Positions 1 to 5,516 of a stretch of DNA of 5,516 bases are shown here, one piece after another. The stretch is from Steroidobacteraceae bacterium. Lineage in GTDB: Bacteria; Pseudomonadota; Gammaproteobacteria; Steroidobacterales; Steroidobacteraceae. The notes beneath the pieces are model-generated. The model saw only the letters and a list, made by a program, of their open reading frames with translations, was not told the DNA's origin and made no database searches. A program made the translations under genes and the position numbers. Position 1 is the stretch's first letter. Every line of letters starts with the position of its first letter. Location of the stretch: assembly GCA_025927665.1 (NCBI GenBank), contig JAICKZ010000218.1, forward strand, positions 1 through 5,516. Reading direction: 5' to 3'.

Positions 1-477
1 CTTCCATTGAAATCGAAACCAGGTATAAACACCGACCAGAATGAACGTCAGCATTACCGCCTCGCCACCTTGGTTTTTCAGCTCGTCGCCAATTTGTGCG
101 CCCAATACTTCGGAACGACGCAATTCCACACCGGGTGAGACCGCTTGCAATGCATGCGTCACTGATGCGCCGATCGCTTTAATATCGGCATGTTCCTGTG
201 GTGGCAAGCGAACTTGTACATCCGACGCACTACCGAATGTAGATACCTCCACTTTCGCAAAGCCCGCTTTTTCAAGTGCTTCACGAGCTTGTGAAATATT
301 GGCTGCTTGTGGATAGCCAAACTCCATCACCACGCCGCCAGTAAAATCGATTCCCAGATTCAAGCCTCGTGTAAACAGCAAGATCAATGATGCGATGATG
401 GCGACCGTTGACACCGCATACCATCTGCGACGCGTATGCATAAAAGGGAATGTAGTGACTTTATGAAAAAATTCCAT
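1..477 (-). CDS. secF: Protein translocase subunit SecF, N-terminal half (runs off the left edge)
   Basis: SecF pairs with SecD in the inner membrane, where the SecDF complex (with YajC) uses the proton motive force to help SecYEG complete protein export. Only the first 159 residues lie in the window; full SecF proteins are about 300-320 residues. A first membrane segment is at about residues 19-37. The family motif GIDFTGG follows at 42-48. A periplasmic domain comes next, then a second membrane segment beginning near 139 and leading into the YTWFRFQW stretch, comparable to the VGFRFEW region of E. coli SecF. The ATG at 477 was chosen because it gives the usual short cytoplasmic lead before the first membrane helix. 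Its Shine-Dalgarno is weak (a GAG about 9 bases upstream). A second in-frame ATG is at 441, but it has no ribosome site and would cut into the lead. It lies 74 bp after secD and is probably co-transcribed with it. Identity is secure. Confidence 0.96.
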   Translation of the reverse strand, partial: MEFFHKVTTFPFMHTRRRWYAVSTVAIIASLILLFTRGLNLGIDFTGGVVMEFGYPQAANISQAREALEKAGFAKVEVSTFGSASDVQVRLPPQEHADIKAIGASVTHALQAVSPGVELRRSEVLGAQIGDELKNQGGEAVMLTFILVGVYTWFRFQWK

Positions 478-551
478 GACAGCACTCAACTTGTTATTTA
501 GATATCTCGACGACTAAACGTTTGACTCATCAGCAATCAATATGACAGTAA

Positions 552-2411
552 TCAAATGGACAACGATTCAAGACGTTTCTTCCTGCCCCATACGAAGTGC
601 ACCAACGCACGACTGCCAACCACAGAAGTAAACAATGACGTCGCAATGCCCAGCGTCATCACGATGGCAAAGCTTTTGATGGTACCTGTACCAAAACCCC
701 ACAACACGATACCGGCAATCAATGTCGTTACGTTAGAGTCGGCAATGGTGGCGAACGCTTTCTCAAAGCCTGCGTTGATTGACGACATGGGTGAATTGCC
801 ATTGCGTAATTCTTCACGGATACGCTCGTAAATCAAAATGTTTGCATCCACCGCAATACCCAAGTGAAACACGACCGCTGCGATGCCAGGCAATGATAAC
901 GATGCTTGCAACATCGACAATAAACCAACCGTCAATACCAAGTTCGACAACAACACCGCATTAGCAACCCAACCAAAGGCGCGATAGTAAATAGCCATGA
1001 AAATGAAAGTCAGCACCAAACCAATTTCCATGGCGCGCACGCCCTTGTCGATGTTGTCATTGCCGAGGCTTGGGCCTACGGTGCGCTGCTCCACCATGGT
1101 TAAGGGCGCAGCCAATGAACCAGAACGCAACAGCAAGGACAAATCTTTGGCTTCAGTTGCCTGCAAGCCAGTGATCTGAAATTGCGATGAGAACACGCCA
1201 CGTATGGTGGCAACATTAATGACATTTTCTTCGGTGCAGTCATCGTTAACGCGCGTACCCTTGCACTGCTCACCTTGCGCAAGACGTTTACGTTCGATGT
1301 ATACCGTGGCCATTGGCTTGCCTACATTCTGCTGAGTGTTTTTCAACATGGCATCACCACCACGTGCATCCAGCTTCACGCTGACCGCGGGTTGACCTTC
1401 AGAGACAGTGGAAGTCGCATCGGTTAACTGTTCACCAGAGACCACAACTTCGCGCTTGAGCAATATCGGACCACCATCATCGCGTCGCATATATAACTTG
1501 GAACCCAAGGGTATGTGTTTGGTGCGCATGGCTTCATAAGCATTGTTAATTTCATCAACCATGCGAAATTCCAGCGTTGCAGTTGCACCCAAGACACGAA
1601 TTGCTTGATTAGGATCATCAATGCCAGGCAGTTCAACCACAATACGCTCAGCACCTTGCTTGGCGACCAGCGGTTCAGAAATTCCTAACTGACTGACACG
1701 ATTACGCAGGGTGAGAATATTTTTTTCTACGGCTGCTTGCTGTCGTTCTTTAAGTGCTTTATCGGTGTAACGCGCAGTCAACGATGATCCATCAGCATTG
1801 GTTTGCGTCTCAACCACCAGGCTTCCATCGCTTGGAGTAATCGCACTTGCGGCCTTTTGCAAATCAGTCGCGTCACGTAAATTGACGCGCAGTACACCAT
1901 TCTCACTCGTCACACTGACATAGTGAATGTTCTTATCACGCAAAATGGTGCGTACATCGCGCTCCAACGTTTCCATTGCCTGATTCACGGCACCCGCAGT
2001 ATCGACTTCGTACACAAAGTGCACACCACCGCTTAGATCAAGACCCAGACTCATCGGTTTGAATCCCAACTTGCGCAACCACTCTGGCATACGCGATGCC
2101 TTGGACAAGGCCACAGTGAAATCACCTGCGGTGGATTCCTGAATGGCAGTGCGTGCTTTGGCACGAGTTTCTTCGCTATTCAAACGCACCACCAATCGAT
2201 CACCTTCGACATACTGCGCATTGGGCTTGATGTGCTGATCATCGAGTACTTTCAGTACTCGTTGAATCGTTGCATCGTCGATAGGATGACGATCCGAGCG
2301 CGATAATTGCAGCGCCGGATCGCGACCATATATGTTTGGCAAAGCGAACAGCGTACCGATAACCAGCACACTGATAACCAACCAATACTTCCAGGTTGCA
2401 AATTGATACAT
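552..2411 (-). CDS. secD: Protein translocase subunit SecD
   Basis: SecD is the large subunit of the SecDF export motor, with six membrane helices and a big periplasmic P1 domain after helix 1. The 619-residue product matches the usual length (about 615 in E. coli). Helix 1 is at about residues 10-28. The LGLDLSGGVHF motif is at 122-132, the P1 region runs to about 440 (with ITGL at 413-416), and the remaining helices lie at about 461-605. The proton-relay motif AVDAN is at 520-524; Asp522 corresponds to E. coli Asp519. The C-terminus SLSI resembles the KKLSI ending of E. coli SecD. The ATG start has an AGGGG ribosome site 8 bases upstream. Two oddities are a Cys383/Cys392 loop in the periplasmic part and His516 six residues before the key Asp, where E. 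coli has Thr. The gap to yajC is 37 bp, consistent with one operon. Confidence 0.98.
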   Translation of the reverse strand: MYQFATWKYWLVISVLVIGTLFALPNIYGRDPALQLSRSDRHPIDDATIQRVLKVLDDQHIKPNAQYVEGDRLVVRLNSEETRAKARTAIQESTAGDFTVALSKASRMPEWLRKLGFKPMSLGLDLSGGVHFVYEVDTAGAVNQAMETLERDVRTILRDKNIHYVSVTSENGVLRVNLRDATDLQKAASAITPSDGSLVVETQTNADGSSLTARYTDKALKERQQAAVEKNILTLRNRVSQLGISEPLVAKQGAERIVVELPGIDDPNQAIRVLGATATLEFRMVDEINNAYEAMRTKHIPLGSKLYMRRDDGGPILLKREVVVSGEQLTDATSTVSEGQPAVSVKLDARGGDAMLKNTQQNVGKPMATVYIERKRLAQGEQCKGTRVNDDCTEENVINVATIRGVFSSQFQITGLQATEAKDLSLLLRSGSLAAPLTMVEQRTVGPSLGNDNIDKGVRAMEIGLVLTFIFMAIYYRAFGWVANAVLLSNLVLTVGLLSMLQASLSLPGIAAVVFHLGIAVDANILIYERIREELRNGNSPMSSINAGFEKAFATIADSNVTTLIAGIVLWGFGTGTIKSFAIVMTLGIATSLFTSVVGSRALVHFVWGRKKRLESLSI

Positions 2412-2448
2412 GAACCCAACCCCTATTGCGCGTGCGTTTTTCTTAAGC

Positions 2449-2787
2449 TTAGCTGTTCTTCAAGGTGCCCTTTGGCAACACTTGTGAAATAGTATTACGC
2501 TGTACTTTGACTTGTACATTATTGGCGATTTCCACCGTTAGGAAATGCTCGCCTGCTTCCGTCACTTTACCCACAATGCCGCCAGCGGTGGCGACTTCAG
2601 CCCCCACTTCAATCGCTGCGACCATTGCGCGAAGTTCTTTGGCGCGCTTATTTTGCGGACGAATCAGCATGAAATAGAACACCACAAAAATCAGCACCAG
2701 TGGCAACATGGAAAGCAGTGAACCACCAGAGGTTGCGCCAGGTGCGCCAACGGTTTGCGCGGCAGCGGTCGAAATCAAACTATCCAT
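2449..2787 (-). CDS. yajC: Sec translocon accessory protein YajC
   Basis: YajC is a small single-pass inner-membrane protein that associates with SecDF and the SecYEG translocon; its exact mechanistic role is not settled. The product has 112 residues, against 110 in E. coli. A short Ala/Gly-rich N-terminus is followed by one membrane helix at about residues 23-42. The characteristic RPQNKR motif comes just after the helix at 43-48. A small soluble cytoplasmic domain follows, with the GGIVGKV turn at 69-75. The ATG start is supported by an AAAGG ribosome site about 10 bases upstream. It is the first gene of the sec part of the cluster. A 112-bp gap from tgt contains a plausible promoter, so yajC-secD-secF may be transcribed partly independently of queA-tgt. 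Confidence 0.96.
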   Translation of the reverse strand: MDSLISTAAAQTVGAPGATSGGSLLSMLPLVLIFVVFYFMLIRPQNKRAKELRAMVAAIEVGAEVATAGGIVGKVTEAGEHFLTVEIANNVQVKVQRNTISQVLPKGTLKNS

Positions 2788-2827
2788 CAGAAGAATACCT
2801 TTGGTTGAATTTGCAAAAAGGACGCGG

Positions 2828-2858
2828 AGTATACACGAGCGCCCCCCGACAGATTCAA
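2828..2858 (-). promoter_or_regulatory. Candidate sigma-70 promoter for yajC-secD-secF
   Basis: On the minus strand a TTGAAT -35 box (2853-2858) is followed by 19 bases and a TATACT -10 box (2828-2833). A GC-rich CCGCG stretch lies downstream. The -10 is near consensus, but the spacer is two bases longer than ideal. The predicted transcript would start about 35 bases before the yajC ATG, leaving room for its AAAGG ribosome site. This would let the export genes be expressed apart from queA and tgt. The call is by eye only. Confidence 0.45.
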
Positions 2859-2900
2859 CACAGCGAATTCAATTGCCTTGAAGGCGATATCGAAAGGTTG

Positions 2901-4016
2901 CTATTGGCTGGCGGTTTCTGCTCGTTTGGCATAAAAATCCCTGGCATAGCTTACGAACTGGTTGGTCGCAATGGCCTGGCGTAATTCGCTCATTAATTGC
3001 TGGTAATAATAAAGATTGTGAATAGTCGCCAGCCGCGCGCCCAATATTTCATTGCAGCGATCCAGATGCTTTAAATACGCCCTTGAATAATGCGCACAGG
3101 TATAACAACCACAGCTTTCATCAATGGGTTTGGTGTCTTTTTCATGCATGGCGTTACGAATTCGCACCACACCTTTGGTCGTAAAATAGTGACCATTACG
3201 TGCATTGCGCGTTGGCATCACGCAATCGAACATGTCCACACCACGTCGTACTGCTTCGACGATATCTTCAGGGGTGCCCACACCCATCAAGTAACGAGGC
3301 TGTGCTTTCGGTAGATGTGGTTCAAGCTCTTCAAGTACCCGTTCACGTTCGGTTTTGGGTTCACCGACGGCCAAACCCCCAATGGCATAGCCATCAAAGC
3401 CAATGTGGGTTAATCCAGCAAGCGATGCTTCGCGAAGGGGTAAATACATGCCGCCTTGTACAATGGCAAACAAAGCATGTGGATTCTCCAAGCGATCAAA
3501 CTCGGCCCGACTGCGCGCAGCCCAACGTAGTGACAGTTCCATCGACCTACGCGCTTCGGCTTCGCTCGCCGGATAGGGTGTGCATTCATCAAAAATCATC
3601 ACGATGTCTGAATCCAGCTCACGTTGCACTTGCATGGATCGTTCTGGCGTTAAATTCACCAAATCACCATTGACGGGTGAACGAAACTCCACACCTTGCT
3701 CGGTGATTTTGCGCAAGGTCGCAAGACTAAACACTTGAAAACCGCCTGAATCGGTCAAGATAGGTTTGTCCCAATGCATAAATTTATGCAATCCACCGTG
3801 AGCACGAATCACTTCCATTCCCGGGCGCAGCATTAAATGAAAAGTATTTCCCAACACGATCTGCGCGCCGATGTTGAGTAACTCTTCTGGAGTCATCGCC
3901 TTGACCGTGCCATACGTTCCCACCGGCATAAATGCGGGTGTTTCAACTACACCACGTTGAAAGGTCAAACGTCCACGTCGCGAACGTTCATCGGTGTTTA
4001 ATAATTCAAATTTCAC
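2901..4016 (-). CDS. tgt: Queuine tRNA-ribosyltransferase (tRNA-guanine transglycosylase)
   Basis: Bacterial Tgt is a cytoplasmic zinc enzyme that replaces guanine 34 of GUN-anticodon tRNAs (Asp, Asn, His, Tyr) with preQ1, the base-exchange step of queuosine synthesis. The open frame extends up to an ATG at 4070, but I place the start at the GTG at 4016. From there VKFELLNTDERSRRG aligns without gaps to the E. coli N-terminus MKFELDTTDGRARRG. Numbering then coincides with E. coli: Asp89 in the DSGGFQVF motif, nucleophile Asp264 in MFDCVMPTRNARNG, and zinc ligands Cys302, Cys304, Cys307 and His333. The length is 371 residues, against 375 in E. coli. The ribosome site is weak (TTGAG 4-8 bases upstream). 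The longer ATG version would add 18 residues without family support. The gene is separated from queA by a 228-bp gap containing REP-like palindromes. All catalytic residues are intact. Confidence 0.97.
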   Translation of the reverse strand: MKFELLNTDERSRRGRLTFQRGVVETPAFMPVGTYGTVKAMTPEELLNIGAQIVLGNTFHLMLRPGMEVIRAHGGLHKFMHWDKPILTDSGGFQVFSLATLRKITEQGVEFRSPVNGDLVNLTPERSMQVQRELDSDIVMIFDECTPYPASEAEARRSMELSLRWAARSRAEFDRLENPHALFAIVQGGMYLPLREASLAGLTHIGFDGYAIGGLAVGEPKTERERVLEELEPHLPKAQPRYLMGVGTPEDIVEAVRRGVDMFDCVMPTRNARNGHYFTTKGVVRIRNAMHEKDTKPIDESCGCYTCAHYSRAYLKHLDRCNEILGARLATIHNLYYYQQLMSELRQAIATNQFVSYARDFYAKRAETASQ

Positions 4017-4102
4017 AAACTCAAATCTCTTAGCGCAACTTAACAACACCATATCTGAAAGCTCAGACAATGAAGATTCAACAACTCTGATGAGTGACAG
4101 AA

Positions 4103-4128
4103 TGGTTCGACAAGCTCACCATAAACGG
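4103..4128 (-). repeat. REP-like palindrome, copy 1 (left half of an inverted pair)
   Basis: The core reads TGGTTCGACAAGCTCACCA (4103-4121): a 4-bp stem TGGT/ACCA around a loop with tandem G-A mismatches, followed by a TAAACGG tail. This is the familiar proteobacterial extragenic palindrome type; read as protein on the minus strand it gives the tell-tale VYGELVEPF. It is non-coding, lies between queA and tgt, and faces copy 2 head to head. Elements of this kind are usually spread by RAYT transposases, none of which is encoded here. Assignment rests on recognising the core; family membership was not tested. Confidence 0.75.
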
Positions 4129-4172
4129 AGAAATCCCCTATATCTTCATATAAGTCTTTCATCTCCCCTAAG

Positions 4173-4200
4173 CCGTTCGTCCTGAACTCGTCGGAGGACT
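4173..4200 (+). repeat. REP-like palindrome, copy 2 (right half of an inverted pair)
   Basis: This copy starts with the CCGTTCG head and has a 5-bp stem GTCCT/AGGAC (4179-4183 with 4195-4199). It is in opposite orientation to the copy at 4103-4128, and the reverse complements agree at roughly 16 of 25 positions. Compared with the common form of this repeat, the inner part (GAACTCGTCGG) carries several substitutions, suggesting an older, decayed copy. Together the two could fold into one long cruciform in DNA or hairpin in the queA-tgt transcript, and could act as an mRNA stabiliser or partial attenuator (inference). Confidence 0.65.
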
Positions 4201-4244
4201 CAATAAAAATAATCAATATATCTATCATGAACGATGACGCTGGA

Positions 4245-5267
4245 CTACCGCTCAATAAACATCGCATCTCCATAACTGAAAAATCGGTAGCGCTCTGTAA
4301 CCGCGTGGCGATAAGCCGCCATCATCAAGTCGTAGCCGCCAAAAGCGCATACCAACATCAGCAAGGTAGATTCGGGCAAATGAAAGTTGGTGATCATGGC
4401 ATCCACTGCTTTGAACTGATAGCCAGGCCGAATAAATAATTGCGTTTCGCCGCTGAATGCTCGCAATTCACCATTCGATGCTTGCGCTACTGATTCCAGA
4501 CTGCGCACCACCGTCGTTCCTACGGCAATAATTCGTCCATCCATTTCACGGGTTCGCCTGATTGCATCACAGGTTGACTTAGGTACCTGCACCATTTCCT
4601 GATGCATCTTATGATCATCCAGATTGTCCACTCGCATCGGTTGAAACGTACCCGCGCCAACATGCAAGGTGACATAGCTGAAATCGACGCCAGCTTTGGC
4701 CAACTGATCCAACATGGCTACATCGAAATGTAATCCAGCAGTGGGCGCGGCAACTGCACCTAACTGTTTTGAATAGACAGTCTGGTAACGTTCTGTATCA
4801 GCTATGTCCACCTCTCGACTGATATAAGGAGGTAACGGCAAAGCTCCATATTGCTGGAAAAAAGTCAGTGGATCACTGTTCAATTCCAGTTCGAATAAAT
4901 CATCATGCCGACCAATAAAAGTGGCAAGCACACCGCCTGCCAACTGTATGGGCGCCTCAGTTCGCAATGGCTTGCTCGCATTCACATGAGCAAGAATGCG
5001 ATGACCGCCGAGCATGCGTTCCAGCATGATTTCCACCTTGCCACCGCTGGGTTTGACTCCAAAAACTCGGGCCGGAATCACTCGCGTATCATTAAAAATC
5101 AATAAATCATTAGGTTTCAGTAACTGCGGCAACTCGGCGAACTGTCGGTTAATAAGAGTTTTTGCGTCGCCGTTTACATGCAACAGCCGACTGTCTGAGC
5201 GCTTCGCCAGTGGGTGCTGCGCAATCAGCTCGGAGGGAAGATCATAATGGAAATCGCTGCGTTGCAT
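4245..5267 (-). CDS. queA: S-adenosylmethionine:tRNA ribosyltransferase-isomerase
   Basis: QueA transfers and isomerises the ribosyl group of S-adenosylmethionine onto preQ1 in tRNA, giving epoxyqueuosine, the step immediately after Tgt. It is a cytoplasmic enzyme. Family motifs are all present (numbered from the ATG at 5267): NDTRVIPAR 59-67, GAVAAPTAGLHF 170-181, VTLHVGAGTFQPMR 199-212, GTTVVRSLES 250-259, TNFHLPESTLLMLV 293-306 and YRFFSYGDAM 327-336. The 340-residue length is close to the usual 340-356. The start is not certain. MQRSDFHYDLP lines up with the start of other QueA proteins, but this ATG has no visible ribosome site. An in-frame GTG at 5288 would add seven residues (VPATVRP) and has a GGTGA 4 bases upstream; an in-frame TGA just before it prevents any longer form. 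Homology favours the ATG, the ribosome site favours the GTG. It is first in the cluster and divergent from tRNA-Leu. Confidence 0.96.
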   Translation of the reverse strand: MQRSDFHYDLPSELIAQHPLAKRSDSRLLHVNGDAKTLINRQFAELPQLLKPNDLLIFNDTRVIPARVFGVKPSGGKVEIMLERMLGGHRILAHVNASKPLRTEAPIQLAGGVLATFIGRHDDLFELELNSDPLTFFQQYGALPLPPYISREVDIADTERYQTVYSKQLGAVAAPTAGLHFDVAMLDQLAKAGVDFSYVTLHVGAGTFQPMRVDNLDDHKMHQEMVQVPKSTCDAIRRTREMDGRIIAVGTTVVRSLESVAQASNGELRAFSGETQLFIRPGYQFKAVDAMITNFHLPESTLLMLVCAFGGYDLMMAAYRHAVTERYRFFSYGDAMFIER

Positions 5268-5299
5268 GGGGCGAACGGTAGCAGGCACCGTTCACCATC

Positions 5300-5327
5300 T
5301 CAAATTTATTGCATCAATCAAATTTAT
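5300..5327. repeat. 10-bp direct repeat upstream of queA
   Basis: TCAAATTTAT occurs exactly at 5300-5309 and again at 5318-5327, an 18-bp period, between the queA start and the tRNA promoter. Each copy contains the palindromic core AAATTT. The second copy overlaps the tentative queA -10 box. It could be a regulator binding site or simply chance in an AT-rich spacer; no known operator is recognised. Confidence 0.4.
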
Positions 5328-5352
5328 CCGTCTTTAGACTCCCTATAAACAA
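5323..5352 (-). promoter_or_regulatory. queA: Tentative queA promoter
   Basis: On the minus strand TTGTTT (5347-5352) is followed by 18 bases and GATAAA (5323-5328), giving a leader of roughly 50 bases before the queA ATG. Both boxes are imperfect, so this is only the best candidate seen. Another possible -35/-10 set, TTGCTG and TATAGG 17 bases apart, lies further upstream and would overlap the tRNA promoter on the other strand. A queA promoter must lie here or farther right, because queA is the first gene in its direction. Confidence 0.3.
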
Positions 5353-5360
5353 AAAAGGTA

Positions 5361-5388
5361 TTGCGAGATTTATTATCCTCCCTATACT
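5361..5388 (+). promoter_or_regulatory. Promoter of the tRNA-Leu gene
   Basis: A TTGCGA -35 box (5361-5366), a 16-base spacer and a TATACT -10 box (5383-5388) are followed by the GC-rich discriminator TGCCGCCC. Such a discriminator is typical of stable-RNA promoters under stringent (ppGpp) control. The predicted transcript starts near 5395 and would carry a leader of about 45 bases, to be removed by RNase P. The location, strength and discriminator all fit a tRNA promoter. Confidence 0.65.
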
Positions 5389-5399
5389 TGCCGCCCTTG

Positions 5400-5420
5400 C
5401 TTGCAGCAATGGTCTGCAAG
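5400..5420 (+). other. Perfect 7-bp hairpin in the tRNA-Leu precursor leader
   Basis: CTTGCAG (5400-5406) is the exact reverse complement of CTGCAAG (5414-5420), with a 7-base loop. It would form near the very 5' end of the predicted transcript, 19 bases before the mature tRNA. It has no following U tract, so it is not a terminator. It could protect the precursor's 5' end or influence processing (inference); it could also be a protein-binding dyad in DNA. Confidence 0.5.
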
Positions 5421-5439
5421 AATGTCAGCAAAGAAAGAT

Positions 5440-5516
5440 GCCGGCGTGGCGGAACTGGTAGACGCGTTGGACTCAAAATCCAATTTTGGCAACAGAGTGT
5501 GGGTTCGATTCCCTCC
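5440..5516 (+). tRNA. tRNA-Leu, anticodon CAA (3' end cut by the window edge)
   Basis: The sequence folds as a class II tRNA that decodes UUG. The acceptor 5' strand is GCCGGCG (5440-5446). The D arm is GCG/CGC with the GGTAGA loop. The anticodon stem TTGGA/TCCAA flanks loop CTCAAAA, with anticodon CAA at 5474-5476. A long variable arm follows at 5484-5498, with a GCAA tetraloop on a 5-bp stem that includes two G-U pairs. The T loop is TTCGATT (5504-5510). The window ends one base into the 3' acceptor strand, so the rest of the acceptor, the discriminator base and CCA are not visible. The T stem GTGGG/CCCTC contains one U-U mismatch (5500 with 5514). Leu is assigned from the anticodon, the long variable arm and the GCCG-type start. 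It is transcribed away from queA. Confidence 0.95.

Noticed and set aside
41..316. Plus-strand open frame of 91 codons opposite secF, and similar plus-strand frames opposite secD, tgt and queA
   Set aside because: These are antisense shadows of well-supported genes; their translations show no family features.
498..530. Ten-codon reading frame MSQTFSRRDI between secD and secF (possible leader peptide)
   Set aside because: No ribosome site, very short, and nothing ties it to regulation; expected by chance.
2872..2890. Terminator hairpin after tgt (GCC/GGC with loop TTGAA)
   Set aside because: The stem is short and no U run follows in the minus-strand transcript.
2700..2984. 94-codon plus-strand frame crossing the yajC start, the intergenic gap and the tgt end
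   Set aside because: It overlaps two certain genes on the other strand and has no recognisable domain or ribosome site.
4017..4070. 18-residue N-terminal extension of Tgt from the ATG at 4070
   Set aside because: Residue numbering of all catalytic and zinc ligands matches E. coli Tgt only from the GTG at 4016, and the extension has no counterpart in the family.
4201..4244. Intrinsic terminator after queA
   Set aside because: Only a 4-bp stem (TCAT/ATGA at 4225-4237) precedes a mixed AT stretch; too weak and without a clean U tract.
4040..4273. 77-residue open frame on the minus strand across the queA-tgt gap
   Set aside because: It overlaps the queA 3' end and runs through a REP copy (its VYGELVEPF is the usual translation of such repeats); no ribosome site and no protein-like composition.
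5268..5360. preQ1 riboswitch in the queA leader
   Set aside because: The expected short hairpin with a C-rich loop and A-rich pseudoknot tail is not seen, and proteobacterial queA-tgt operons are not usual hosts for it.
5440..5516. Integration site of a prophage or island in tRNA-Leu
   Set aside because: The usual attachment segment, the tRNA 3' end and downstream flank, lies outside the window, and no integrase or repeated tRNA end is present inside it.

Overview
The window is a conserved housekeeping block of a proteobacterium, most likely a gammaproteobacterium. The order tRNA-Leu / queA-tgt-yajC-secD-secF is, from general knowledge, typical of that class. The QueA N-terminus (MQRSDFHYDLP) and the SecD ending (SLSI) also resemble gammaproteobacterial proteins. 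Base composition looks close to half GC. Genus-level placement is not possible by eye. No mobile gene, CRISPR array, toxin or defence gene is visible.

Layout by position: the N-terminal half of secF (1-477), secD (552-2411), yajC (2449-2787), tgt (2901-4016, GTG start) and queA (4245-5267) all lie on the minus strand. They are therefore transcribed from right to left in the order queA, tgt, yajC, secD, secF. Divergently, on the plus strand, a tRNA-Leu(CAA) gene begins at 5440 and runs off the right edge a few bases before its end. The roughly 150-bp space between queA and the tRNA holds a convincing tRNA promoter, a perfect leader hairpin and a 10-bp direct repeat.

Two functions share the cluster. 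Tgt and QueA perform successive steps of queuosine synthesis on tRNA: Tgt swaps the wobble guanine for preQ1, and QueA adds the epoxycyclopentanediol group from S-adenosylmethionine. YajC, SecD and SecF form the accessory membrane complex of the SecYEG translocon, which uses the proton gradient to help pull proteins across the inner membrane. All readable catalytic and metal-binding residues are present, so the genes appear functional.

The departures from the standard picture are modest. A head-to-head pair of REP-like palindromes (4103-4200) opens a 228-bp gap between queA and tgt. A separate promoter seems to sit in front of yajC. SecD carries a two-cysteine loop and a histidine just before its VDAN motif. 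The tRNA has a U-U mismatch in its T stem. I did not find a new biological system here; the REP pair and the tRNA/queA divergent control region are the parts most worth a second look.
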